Both the position numbers and the translations under genes were made by a program. The notes below the pieces were generated by a model that saw only the letters and a list, made by a program, of their open reading frames with translations, had not been told where the DNA came from and did no database searches. This document shows, in pieces, positions 1 through 13,490 of a stretch of DNA of 64,000 nucleotides (position 1 is the stretch's first letter; every line of letters starts with the position of its first letter). Origin of the DNA: Rhea pennata (taxonomy: Eukaryota; Chordata; Aves; Rheiformes; Rheidae); NCBI RefSeq assembly GCF_028389875.1, contig NC_084702.1:40857053-40921052 (forward strand), read 5' to 3'.

Positions 1-3000
1 TGACAAAAATAGTAAATTTCTCCTCACTTGTGTGTCCTCTGCTGCCAGCTCATTACCTCTCTGTGCTTTGCTTCTTGCCAGCAGATAGGAGATCCCTGCA
101 TAGAGAGCAGAAGACCTGCTCTTAGTTTTCCTTGCCCTCTTTCTCTCCGGTTGGGAGGAACTGTATCAGTTTGTTGTTGTAAAGGAGCCTCTCTACTCAT
201 CAGCTATTGTGGAACAAGACATAACTTTATGGACACTAGTATTATAGGTGCATGAAACAGCAGGGAATATTTCTGAAATAGTAGATTAGCATAGGAGTAC
301 CAAAAAAGTACGTTATTATTTATTTTACGAGGAATGTTGTTTTCTACTGCTTCTGCCTTATTTCTATCTTGAGGTTGTATAAATAAATTGTATAAATTTA
401 TAAATAAATGTATAAATTCTGAGGCTACGCATAGAATTGTGGCTTGATAGCCATAATTTTCTATTTGTCTGTCACCATTTTTCTTTGTAAATTGGGAAGT
501 CCTTATGATTAAGGCTAATCTGAAAAACTGAAGCTGTATATGTCTTTCTTTCCTGGTCATCAATTACAAAGCTTCCTTTACTGTCTTTAGGGAAAACTGT
601 CAGGTCGAGAACTATTATACTCTAGTCATATTATATTAAGTGGCTAAGTGATTCTTTGCAGGCTAGTACTAAAAATCCCATGGTTTTCTATCTGTTAAAA
701 CTAAGACAAGTGATGTCACTTGCAACTGAAGCTCTCATTTGTGTTAGCTCAAGCATGCAGTTTGTTTTTTATTGAAGCTTTATAAAAAATAGTGGTTGAT
801 AGTCTGTGCCATCTGCTGAAAAGGAATGAGAAAATCAACTGCCTGGTACAAGGGATTTAAAATCCTGCTTGACAGTAAACATTCAATAGTTCCATTGACT
901 GCAATGAAAGTATTCATGTGTTTAAAATTAAACACCTTTCAAGTGCTTTTCTGGGTAGGGCACATTTTTTAAACTGACATGACCGAAATGCCATCAACAT
1001 AGCAATAACCATGGGCAGCTTTATAGTTGAGGCTTTCTCAAAGCAAAAGAATTCAGTCTGCAATGGCCCTGGCTACTCCAGTGCCCAGCCTGTGTTTCTG
1101 GACTTATTTCCCTCTCTGGGTTAAACCTGGAGTATTGCTCTGGTTCCCCAGTGCAAGCTGCCTGGTTTGGTGGTGCCACGCACAGCATCTCCCCGGCTGC
1201 CCCCAGTGCCCTGCTCCCTCATGGGGTGGTGGGACGGGCCCGGACTGCCAGGCCCTGCCCTGCTGCACTGGCAGCCCCCGCCAGTACCAGCTCCTGGTAT
1301 ACCAGCTGCCAGCCCGCGTGGCTGACGCTAAGGTATATATAGAAAAATAAGGTGTTTTGTATCTAGCATATCTCAAAATCCAGGGGACCTCGAAAGAAAT
1401 TGTGTAGTTCCTGCCTCTCTATGTGTCTGTGGCACTTAAGAAGACCACTGTGCAACAGGTCTAATTTCTGAGCATTTTTACAATGAAGAGGAAATACAAA
1501 GTTGTTATTTCAAAAATAAAACCAGAGTCCTGGACACGATTCTCCAGGGAGGCATCTTGATGCAGTTGTAAAAGGGAATAGCTGAGGGCCCCACTGCTGT
1601 TCATGTCTAAATAGAGCAAATCTAGTCATCATTTTCTAAAGGTTTTAAGCTCATTGAGTAGGTCTTTGGAAATGATAATTATTTCTAAATTCTAATGCTA
1701 ATGCCTGACTGTTCACAACAGTTATAGCTTTCTATATACACATTGACTGTGTGCAAATCTGAAAACATGACACAGAACTTTCCTTTCAAGGTGCTGTATG
1801 TACTTTATTGCAATAAACTCAGTGTGCCTTAGCACAGGACTTCCTCAGATTTCTATTGACATTTTTATGGCATTTTGGTTTTGTTATGTCACTGCATCCA
1901 CTTTCTGACTTTACAAAGTTCAGGCACTTCCAGCTTGCCCTTCTATAAAATGCAGTAAGGCATTTAATTAAGTGGTTCAAATGTGCCTGTAATCTAGACT
2001 GAGAAAGGTCCCCTCATTGCTGCCCAAAGCAGGTAAGCAATTAAGCCTTGCCCTTCAAGGCTGTCGTGCTGTTGCAGGGCATCCTGCAGCTGCAGAAATC
2101 AGTGGCTTTCACAGGGACATCAGTCAGAATAATTCATGTGTGCCATATGCTATCGTTGCTCAGAGCTGCAGTTTTGGGCACTGAATACTTTGTTTTCTTT
2201 TTTTATTGTCAGATTCCCTCCTTGCCGTACACCCATATCATGGTACATCTGAAGGCATCCCTACCTCGGTGATATTTAAAGAGGAAAAGGTGGAAGAAAT
2301 ATGAAGTGTGACCAATTCATGAAAGACTGTAGTATTTTAAATATATATGTGCTATTCCAGGTGTGTTAGTTACGTATCTGAAAATAATTCTCAGCCTCTT
2401 ACTTGTCCATTAACTGAGTCTAAGAATGATCTGGAAGCCTGAACTGCTCCAGAGGCCAGGATTTGGTATTTGGTAGCCAAAAAATAAAAGCAGGGTTGGT
2501 GGAACTTCCAGATGGAAAAGCCTAATGAAAGGATTGTTGGTCTTCTCTACGTTGATTATAAGCTATTGTTAATTTAATATAAATAAGCCATAGAGTAGGA
2601 CAGGCACAGGATTTTCCTTGTGTAACATTAGTGAGTGGTCCAGGACGAGGGACATGAGTGGTCACGTAGCACTGTGGGAGGCAGGAGTGGAAATAGATGG
2701 TAGCCTGCTTTTTCAGGTTGTAGGCTGCTACTGAAAAAAAAGGGGGACGTTTCCAGTGTATAGATCCACTGTGCCTTGAGATAATGTCACTATCATAAAA
2801 AAAGCAAAGGTCATTGCAGGTATACTAGGAGCTTTCTTGTCCACAGCTACTCTGGGGATCCTTGTTCAAAGTGGGATGTTCTTTTGACAAAGAGGAAAAC
2901 TGTAAAGCAGAAACTCTGCAAAAATGGAGATCCTTGGGTATCCCCCACTCTGTCTCTTATGAGCACCTTACCTGTGGAACTGAAACTTATGAGAAACACT

Positions 3001-4429
3001 ACAGATACTACAGTTCTCCTTGATGAGGACTGTTGAATTTTAGAGGGAGAGAGGAAAGCCTGAAAGACAGGCAAGCATTTAGCTATGACCTGCCATTTTA
3101 GGACCCACTCCCTTCTTTCCAAGGAGCTGTGGAGCTCAGGACCACTGAAGACAGGATTTATTTAATTACTAAATTATTTTTTTAATTTAGAAAGTTATTC
3201 AGACTATAACAACATAGTTAATCACTGTAAAAACATTAATGATAAATATTGATTATTTTTTAGCTACTAAGTAAGCAGTTGTCCAATTTTAGACCATTGC
3301 TTATTACAGCAACTTAAAATTTGCATGCAGTGACCATACTGTAATTTCACAGAGAAAAAAATGTGCTGTAAATGTGCTGCAAAGCTACCTGAAAAGTTCA
3401 TTTACTACCATTTGCTTCCTTCAGGGTATGTTGGTAAGGGGTGGAGAATGGAGAAATGAACTCTCTCCAGAAACACTTGGACATCTGTTTCCTTTCTTCA
3501 GCTCTGTGCACAATGGATTGGGGTCTACTCTCCTTTTTTGGGTGGGATTTGTCACAGACCATGGCTAACCAGAGGCCTTCATGACATGACAGTAGCATGA
3601 GACATGCCTAAGTGAAGACTCAGGTTGAAGTTATACCATGCAGGCAAGTCAATTTATGAAAGGTGTATGTGGGTCCCACCCCCCAAGTTGAGATCCCGCT
3701 CCTTTGCTTCCTCCCCAGCCCCATGGTCCAGCCTGCCTCAGCAAATTCAGAAACGCTTGTGCTGCCGAACTAACCAGCAGCAGGGCCGTGTGACTGGTGA
3801 GTGAGGGCAGGGGAAAGCCAGGCAGCCCTTGCCGGTGGCAGCATGCTGTGAGGTTGGCTCAGGTCCACTGTGAAACCTCATCCTCACGCCCTTGTGTTGT
3901 TCCGTTGAACTAGCTGCATGCACTGAAACAGCCTGCAGAATTACTTCATTCATCATTAGAAAAGCTTCTGCTGCTCATAATGACATACAACTTGGATGTG
4001 TCCATCAGGTCAGCATCCCCGTGTCTCAGTTGCATGCAGCAGACGATGAACCGGGACACTTCCTACTCCTTAAGAGTGAGACGCTTAAGTCTCATCTTTC
4101 AGATTCACTTCTCTCCTGCTCTGTTTGAATTCAAAATACTTTTGTCTTCAAAAAAAAGAAAAAGGTAAAGCTTCCCATTAAATTCCAGCCCTTGCTCTTT
4201 GCGCAGTGACATTGTCTCTGTTTGGTGTCACCACTTTGAGATACTCAGAGGAGCTGAAGCTGGGGAACAGCTGTGCCCCTCTGACTTCACCATTGGGCCT
4301 TAATGTTTTTGAAAGGAAATGTTTATAAATATCACTATCTCCAGTTTAACGTGAAAATATCTTTATTTCTTCTGTGTATGAAAATGTTCCTGATAAAATT
4401 CAAACACTTTTATGTTGAAGTAACATTGA
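1..4429. other. Intergenic, nothing gene-like seen
   Basis: AT-rich unique sequence far 3' of KCNN2. A GC-richer patch at about 1150-1330 opens overlapping frames on both strands, as expected from base composition; none shows a known domain. No repeat family was recognised. Confidence 0.6.
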
Positions 4430-4650
4430 TATTTGCTGTCCGTCCTGCAGCGCAAGCAGGAGCATTGCCCCTGTGCATTCAGGTCTAATTAAGGAACAAA
4501 TTACAGGACGGACCTGCCCCATTAGGAGGTGATAATATTCATAGATTAGATTGCTCGCTAGTGTGCTTGTTTTCGCTAGGACTGGAAATGTTACAAGCCT
4601 AATCTGCGTCCTAATGAAATTTGACTACTACATTGCAGCCAACAAGATCA
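4430..4650. promoter_or_regulatory. Candidate conserved non-coding element
   Basis: This block has a perfect 10-base inverted repeat (GTCCGTCCTG at 4438-4447 and CAGGACGGAC at 4504-4513) flanking a TAATTA homeodomain core (about 4487-4492), then GATTAGATTGC and two CCTAAT motifs. The complexity and absence of simple repeats resemble deeply conserved enhancers near ion-channel and developmental genes. Conservation itself could not be tested. Confidence 0.3.
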
Positions 4651-6311
4651 GGTGTCAGCCATGATCATAGAATGTGATTATTGGTGTCAGGGTTCGTAAA
4701 TATTTTAAGTACCTTCACCATATTAACCTGAGATATTGCCAGCTTTTTTGTTAAGCCTTCCTCAGTGAAAATGGAACCAGAGGGTAAATTACCTAGAAGG
4801 GCAAAGAAAGGAAATCCACTTTTTCTATTGTAGTAAACTCAGAAGGGTACAGTTATGTGCAATTATGAAAATTAATCTGTACATACTTTTCTTAAAAGTA
4901 ACGAAATAGGAATATGTGTTACTACACAAAAGAAGACTCAGAAGATCAGTTAGCTGACAAGCTGCCGTCCCTCAAAGACAGTCTGGTGCACCTTTTCCTC
5001 TTTTTCTCACCCCACTGCCTTAATTTAGCGTATATTTTCTCAGGGATTCGTAAGTACAGAATGCAATGGTTTGTTTTGCATGAAAAACGTCTTAGAACTA
5101 GTTTGCCTGTTGTGGCTTTGAGAAACATTTTAAAAAGATGTTAAGGTGTTAATCATGAAGTAGCTTACCAATGCAAACAGTACTTTGGGAATTAAGAAAG
5201 CAGCTCTGTCAAGGAATTAGTCATAGTCAAAGTCTGAAGTGAAATAAAGAATGAAAAATCACAAGGGTTCTCAAATTCAAGTGCTTTTCATAAAGCATAC
5301 AGCCCCCTGTAAGTTCTCCTGCCCACAAACTCACAGCAAGCTAAGTAGAATTTCTGCCAATCTCACCTCTTTATTTTCTCTTTGTTTGTAAGGCATCTTT
5401 TCATTCTGAACATAATAGCCCCACTGACTGCGTGGATCTTACTTTCTAAATGTTTTGTAATAGCTTGAAGCCACAATCAGCTGAAGAACAATGTATAATA
5501 ATTTGGGGTAACATTAGGGAATAAGTCTTCTTTGTGTGTAACCAGTGGAGAATTTATGGATGAGTCTTACATTTTTTATTTAGTGCAGCATATATCCACA
5601 AAAGATTTCTGAACACGTTAGTCATTATTTCTGACAAAATGGTTTTCAATTACATTAAACAATGTTAGAAATTAACCTTCTCCCAAGAATCCTCTTCGAA
5701 TTGAATGCCTATTTACAAAAATGATGGTGGTTTTAGAAAATCATTTACAAAACAAAATTTTTTTTACAGGAATTATTTGGTTGCCTTGGACACTCAGTAT
5801 TCTGTACTCCCGTGAAAGATGCAGGTTCATTTCTTACACTCAGCCTTCAATGCCCATGAAATATGGGCCTATGCATAGATTAATCACTGATTTTTTTGAT
5901 GCTGAATACTGTACTTTGGATATGTATCAAAATATGCAGTTCCTTTCTGGTTGATCAATATTCATTTCTTAAAAAACTCTTTTTGCTGTCCTGATAAAAT
6001 TTATGAGATATTTTTGCTCTAAAGCCCTGAGCTTTAAAACATTGTAGATGAATGGTCTAGTGAAATGGGTTATTAATGGGAATTTCTTTCACAATTAGAA
6101 GTGAGGACTCAGGCATGAGAAAGTTGTTTATCTTACAGTTCCGGTTTGTTTTTAATGATGGTGCACAAACAAGTCTGAAGCATTAAATAAATTAATGCTA
6201 CTAACCTTTTAAAAAACTGAAAATGCCATTGCTCCATAGAATACCTGATCTGAAAAGCTCCTATTAAATATCCTAGTGAGAGATCTTCTGCTCCTCAGAT
6301 GGGAACGCTGA

Positions 6312-6331
6312 CAGCTTTCAGCTGAAAGCTG
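6312..6331. repeat. Perfect 20-bp palindrome
   Basis: CAGCTTTCAGCTGAAAGCTG is its own reverse complement and is centred on a CAGCTG E-box. Confidence 0.95.
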
Positions 6332-6999
6332 CAACCTTAGAGACATTACATATTAAAGTACATTTTAACCTTCTTTCTCTTACGCACGAAGCCTGCAGCA
6401 TCTGTGAAATGATTATGCTTGCTCTTTTTTCCCTTTTATGTTAGCTTCCTGTTGGGCAACGTGTGACCAAAAGGGAACATTTCACTTTGAGTTTCTCTAC
6501 TACGGACTTCTGCTGCGGATAATCCCTTTGCTAATCTTTATAAAATGTACAGCCTAATGAGACCATGCAGCTGGAGTGCACAGTTGTGACCCCAAGCGTT
6601 TTTGCCCCAGTGACCACCAACGAGTAAGAATTTTGTGTGAAATTGTTCTAATAAAATGTCCTTTCCCCAATGACAGGTAAAAGAAGCAGCACAAGATACA
6701 GATTGCATCCCAATATGGTTCAAAAATTTTAATTTGGTCCCAAAATGAGATTATGAAGAACTGACTGAAAAAAGTCTTCATGGGAGAAGGTGCTAAGAGG
6801 TATCTGGTTAATCTGCTATCCATAATGAGATATGAATTTTTGTTTCAATCTTTTTGTGTACTATCATTATTTTGCAGAGTTGGATAATATATCAACCTTT
6901 ATTTTTAAATCTTAGCATAGCCACCATCTTTTATGGGAACATCATCCTTAATAACAAGAAGACCTATTTTACTTCAGAAGGACCCTATTAATGTTCAGT

Positions 7000-7085
7000 T
7001 ACATATATTTATAATATATAATAAATATATATTAATAAAATAATATTATATAAATAATAACTAAAATTATATAATTACATATAAT
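7000..7085. repeat. AT-rich low-complexity tract
   Basis: About 85 bases almost entirely A and T, made of irregular TATA, AATAAA and TTATAT units; no regular period. Confidence 0.85.
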
Positions 7086-10000
7086 GTTCAGTTAGATGGA
7101 CATTTGCTTTCAGTTTTATAGCTATTTCAACAGCCATACAAAGATGGCTCCAGTTTAAGGATCTGAAGTGAAGATATGATTTTGCTGAAATAGGCTTTAA
7201 AGAGAGACACAGGAAGATCTACACCACAGTCACAGATGTTAGTAGTAAATATTTAATTAAGGAAAAACCTTGTTGTGTTCTCTGCTTTGTATTAAATGAC
7301 CTTATGCTAACAAGGGTACCAGGAGCTGGTTCTGAATAAACACTAAGAGTCAATATTTCCAGGGCAGTAAGAATGCTACTGTTAGCAGATTGATCTAAAA
7401 TTTTTCTCTTCTATAATATTTTCACCAAGAGGTCTCAAAAGCAGCTCTGCAAAAAAGTAGCTTCTTAAATGGGCAAATGGGGCAAAGTAACCATGTCCAG
7501 AGAACCTGCTGAAGTTGGCCTCCTGTGCTGCTGGGAAGGAAACATGGGCATCCCTGCACAATACACTCCTTACTGAACAGCACTGTTTGCTTTACCAACT
7601 GTTTGTTAACTAGACCATCATCTAGTATGTACTCCCTTCGATATTTCTTGAGTAGCCAATAAAATATGTGGAAGTGATTTAAACCAATAGGTGAGACCTG
7701 AAACAAAGGGGTTTACAGGTTTGTCAGTCATTAGAAATTCATTTAATCAATGGAGGGCTTAGGCAAATAGTTGCAAATCTTTTGAAAGCTGAAGCTGATA
7801 GCAAGTATTTCAGAAAATAGAGTAGCCTTTTTAGTATAACATGAAACTGGACACAACTCTCAGTGACATCTGTAAGAGCAGATCCAGCCTGGATTAAAGC
7901 TTACAAATGATAATAAAAGTGATTAAAAAGTCCTTATTTATACCTGGTTATCAAATCATCTTAAAACTGTGAAATCTGGCCAATGGTTTGAATCCAAAAT
8001 TATGCTCAAGTCGTGTTAAATAAAGGTCCCTTTAAAAACAGATGACCAAGATCTGCTAGCTAGACATTACTAATGTTTAGGTTGTTAAATGCCAGATTTG
8101 TCAGCTTAAGTCCATTTCTATTTTTAATGCTGTCTAATGACTTCATGCTCACTGTAATTCCATTTCTTGTAAAATAAATATTACATTTGCTAATACTAAT
8201 AAATATTGCATTTGGTTACAATAATAAATGTGTCTGAGTGTGCTAATAGGCTCTCTATTAGGGTATTTCCAAACTGATGGTTCTTATTAATGTTAATGAA
8301 ATTGCCAGATGGCATCCAGTGTCGATAGAGGCCTTGGCAAAAATGACAGTCGGTGTAGTGTACCACTTCATCACGTGTGTAAAATTTACAAATCTGTCTT
8401 GAGGAGCTAACTAAATTCATTATGGAGTCTGCAAAGAGAAAAAGTTTATGATCCTCTTGACTTTTCTGTAATGCGGTTGTAACATGAAATTCCCCTTTCT
8501 TGTCTTTTCTTTGTTTATTGAATTTTCACATTATAAATGGTATGAAATATATCTGCATCTATTTGGCAAAGAGAAATTCAAGTAATAGTTAAATACACAG
8601 AATACCTAGTAAGTATGTATATAGGCATAATGACCTGACATTTTTAGAGGTCTATTTAAGCCACTCTGCAATATACTTGTTTCCTATAATTACTATGATT
8701 TCTTTTTTATTTCCTTAGTCTTTTACCCTCCAAACCTGGCACATAAACTCCATAGACATCACCACAGGACTGCACTTGGACCATTGAAAACTGTGACCTG
8801 TCCTCTGAGTCTTTCTGCAGGTAGGTGTTCCCACAGGCCTAAAAATCTCCATTTAATCATTCTTTGCTTCCATACTTCCATCTATAAAAAAACAGAAATT
8901 TTAATCCCTCACAGAGAGGGATGTAAATAGCAATCCATTACTTTTTGTTCGATTTTTGAATGTCTTCCATTGCAGAAATAAAGAGTTTAAAAACATACCT
9001 GTTGTCTCCATTTTGTCAAAGACATATGGAGATCTCTCAAGAATCATGACTAATATAGACAGTATTATTGAGTTAGTAGTTATATGACTATTGTTTCAGC
9101 AATAAACAAAGACAATCTTTAATTTACAAATACTAATTTAAAGATGTTTGTTATCTGGCAATCATAATTAAGTAGAAATACCTGGTGAAAAGTTTTATCC
9201 TGAGAATACTCATTCTCCTTCACCTTACTTCCCAAAGAACAGTTATATGGCAGTCTCAAGAAAAGATTATTTCTTGACATTTGGATACAGTCTGAGAGCT
9301 TCAAACTATGCCTTTGCAGTCCTGAGCTGTCTTTAAGCAAGATGTTAGTTGCATGACTTGTCACTATATACAGTTTAGTGCCTCTTTTCTAGTGTCATCT
9401 TTTAGTTGTAGAGTGAGTCATATTTAAGCACTTATAATTTCACTACGGTGTTGATACATTTCTTATGCAAAGAATCCATGTAAATCTAAAAGCCTGTCTG
9501 TATCTATGTGTAACAGCAAGATTTTGAATTTACTGGCTAATGTGCACTGCCTGTTTTTGCTGCTGAACAGAAATGTATTACAATAAAGAACAGGAGACTC
9601 TAGAGATGGAAATGGCCTACAATATTAGAGTATCAGCCTGTACCACACCTGATTCTGCACAATACGTTATCCAGCACTGTGTTTTGTTTTGCTTTGAAGT
9701 TCTACTGTATCCCTTGGGAGCAGGTCCCCCATGCAAAGTAATGAAATGGCACGGATTGTCCTGAGTGTGTGTCATTCTCTTCTCCCGATTACAGCTGAGG
9801 TAATGGCCTTGTAATTCTATTCTAATTATGATCATAATTCTAATAATTCCTCTATACTGTTCTAATTTCGTCTCCATTCTCTCAATTTAAGTAATTCTCA
9901 GCTAAATAGATCTAGGGGATAATTGGCAACTTTGCCTATCAGACTAGTGAAGAAAACTACTTTTTAAAAACTGTTTAGGGCAGAGATTCTTTCTGCGCGT

Positions 10001-10479
10001 GTGTTTTACCATTCCAAGCGTAGTGGGATCTAATGCACAAATAAGCTCCTACATAACATTGCAATGCAATCTGGGATTACTTAATAAAAGTAGAAGTGGT
10101 AAGAACTACTTCTGAAGTGGATAGGTATGTTATGTCAGGTATGAATGTTCCACTAAAATGCTTTTTACATTTTTTAAGAACATTTGACATTAGTGAGCTG
10201 TACTCAACCAACAGTGCATAGCAGGATTGTAGCAGAGGTTTTGTATGTTTTGATATATTCTGAGCATTCAGCTCAAGTGCTCAAAAGCCTACTCAGTAAA
10301 GTTCTAACGTCAAAGCAAAAAAATGGGCATGGAGAATTACTAAAATTCTGACCTTTTAATTATAAAACATTAAGAATTTCATGACAAACCAAGTCTTCAA
10401 CTCATTTCTTGGATAATGGCTATAATTTACTGATAAATATGAATTCACCATTATAATATTCTGTCTTTTGTAGAAATGT

Positions 10480-10511
10480 AATTGTTATAATCCATAATTG
10501 TTATAATCCGT
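10480..10511. repeat. Two-copy 16-base tandem repeat
   Basis: AATTGTTATAATCC occurs at 10480-10493 and again at 10496-10509, a 16-base period. Confidence 0.8.
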
Positions 10512-12418
10512 ATGACCTGGTTGAATATTTTTATATTATTACAGTTAATAGCTAGCCTTTGACTCACTGACTCAACTCTCAACTGACTGATTCCTTTGAA
10601 ATAATAATGAACAAATATATTAAGCGCATTTAATGTGCTATTCTTTATGATACAGCTTTATTTATTTAGATAAATATATGCATGTTGTCATTTCTGGATA
10701 AGATGAAATACTATTCCTATTTGATCTCAGAGAAAATTATAGAGTATTATTCCTTTCCTTATTCTTTTTCTCACTAACCACATCTAGAAAAGAATGTAGG
10801 GATGGTAGGGTCCAATTATTTGTATTGCAGTCACAAAGATTTACTACAAAATTCACAAAGCAGTTAAGTTGCGACCAGGCTTGGATAGAATCAAGCAGCA
10901 AATTACGAGATAAAACATAAGGGCAATTTATCCCTCTCTGTATCTCTCTAGAAGCTTAAAGAGTCACAGCTACAATAGTATCTGAGCACCTAAAAAAAGC
11001 ACAGCATCCTGAAATAGCAGTGGAAATGTACCAGAGTCCTCTAGCAGCAGCAGGACACAAAGTGATTCCAGACACTGTTTCCTAAGTATATGTGGCTCTT
11101 TTTACTGTTATTGTCAAATCTGTCCCTTCCAGTAATAATGTATTTGAGACCAAAAGGAGTTAGGCACCAGAAGCCCCTTCCACAGTCCTCTCCTTAGAAG
11201 GAGGCTAACCGGTCAAAGAGGCTAAAGGGTCAAATTGTCAGCCAGTGCAGACTGGCATTGCTCTGCAGATACCAAGGTCACTTCACTGACTTATCTCACC
11301 TTAAGATCCTGCCTATTACATATACAAATAACATGATTTGATATCAGTGTAACAGTTACAGGCAAAGGGAACCCCTCCATTTCATTTCTAAGGAGAACAA
11401 AATGGTTTATATATTTTTTAAACGTTTGCAGTTGGTTTAATAAAGTTGCATGCATGATTTTGGTGCCCTGCACAATGCAAAGCCCAGGTGTTACATCGCC
11501 TTTTCAGCACAGCTCTTCTTGCTACAGCTGTCGCTGCTGCTCGCTGTCTTTCTGAATCCCACTGGTCCCAGCCTTCACAGCACAGCCTCCCAGAGCCTTG
11601 GTTCAGGAGCCTGGAAATCCCACTGATGCTGGCAGTGGATTCAACTGTCCCCTACAAAGGATGGCATAGCTGTTGGGAAGCCACTTCAAAGAGAAAAGGG
11701 GGCTGAAGAAAGAAAGATGGGCTTGTTTTGCAGCAGAGAAGAGTCATCAGGATCTCTGGTCTGTGAGAGTGAGAAAGAAATGGAAAACAAAAAAAAGATG
11801 AAAGAGAGACAACCTGCTGTCACTACACACAGAATAATTCACTGTCCTTGAGGTAAAAAAGAGTGCAGTGAGACTTACGATACCCAAAATTCAAGTGAAA
11901 CTTCAATGAGCAAGTTAACCACTGTGAACCATATCTCTCTCAAGGAAAATTTCTACTTTTAGAAGCCCTACCTTCTTAGCTTCCCTCAACTGACAGCTTT
12001 TGAAAGCAAATGACCAGTAGTTCTGTGAAGAACAGTAGGATGTGTCCTCCTCTAAAAAGCATAATCTTTCAGATGTGATTCATGGTTGAAATACCTTGGA
12101 GTCTTTCTCCTTTGGGAACAATTAAAGCAAAACCAGGGCAAAATCTCCTGCAGATTCTGGCTGTCTAATGGAAACTATTCAGTAACATCATCAAGGATGA
12201 TATTGCACAGTCTGTAGCATTTTTCTCATTTCTCGTTCAGACCAGGAGAATGCAACATGCTCACACTGCAGAGTATCACCTGCAAGGCAGTAGTGGAGTG
12301 GAGCATGATATCTCTCTGCTACCAGCTATGAGTTGGCAAAATACAGGCATACATTAAAGGCCTTCCTCCCATCAAATGCATAGCTAAGATGAAATTATAT
12401 TTTTGAATAATATAAAAG

Positions 12419-12442
12419 GAAGTCTTTGAAAACAAAGACTTC
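12419..12442. repeat. Inverted repeat, 10-bp stem with 4-base loop
   Basis: GAAGTCTTTG, AAAA, CAAAGACTTC: a perfect stem. No T-run or poly-A context suggesting a known RNA. Confidence 0.95.
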
Positions 12443-13456
12443 GTGGAATATCCAGCTGGTATTTTAGTTCTTCCTTTCCTCTCCTGAGAAATAGGTGAAC
12501 AATGGTAGTGATTTGTCTCCATTAAATAGTCTTTTTAAAATAGACTGTTTTTTCAAGCTTTTATTATGAAGATAGCACTTCTGTACAGTCATTCATTTTC
12601 TTTAAAACTGAATTTAACTTCATGGCTATCATTGGCAATATTGCCTTTTAGATTTGCTGAGTGTGCAGTCACAGGATTAATCACAAGACCTTTTTAAAAT
12701 TACAGTGAATTATTGGTTAAGAGTGTTCCAAAAATCATTTTAGAAATTAATTGAGTACAAAATGTGCAGTTTTGTTTCAGTTTCTGCATGTAGAGTACAC
12801 TCTTGGAATTTACTTGCAGTGTCAGATCAGTGATTTTTCAGATGTTTCAGATATGAAGTCTTTATCAGTTTCTACATGGACATTTGCGTATTTTATTTAC
12901 CTATCGTATCACTGAAAGTACATATATCAGCTGCTATACTATGGTCTGTTGCAAAAGCTGCCAAGAAATTCTCACTATTTATAACATAAAGCCCTCTTGC
13001 AGTTATCGGCTTATTGGCAAGCATGTTCCGTGGTAAAAGAGAAGACAGCCAAGCACCTATGTATACTGGTAATCTCTCGCAACCAGAAGAAACTGGAAAG
13101 GCCAAGACATATCTGTATGCAAGTGAAAAGCAATGCTGAGTATGTGCCAATTAATCATAGAAGCAAGCTTGTTTTATTCCTCTTCTCCCATCCTCCTTCC
13201 CAGATCTCTGAGGCAAAATTGGGGCAAACGAAAGGGCTAATCTGTGGGTGCTTCTTTTTGGCAACGCATAAATAGCTATAATACTCTCAAAGTATAAGCA
13301 CACTTCTGTTTGAGTGAATAGCAAAAAAAAAATGTATTTAACATACTTTATTTTCCCACCCAAGTGCAAAAGATGTTTTTACAGAAGGGGATAGAAAATT
13401 GTTCAGGTCAGCTGTATCACATTACAGATTTATAGATCAAGAACTAATCTCATACA

Positions 13457-13490
13457 CTTTCTTCTTTTCTTTCTTTTCTTTTTTTTTTTT
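13457..13490. repeat. Pyrimidine tract
   Basis: Thirty-four uninterrupted pyrimidines of CTTT/CTTTT units ending in a T homopolymer. Confidence 0.85.

Noticed and set aside
4660..4675. CATAGAAT as the end of a minus-strand CR1
   Set aside because: Only one octamer and no CR1 3' UTR sequence next to it.
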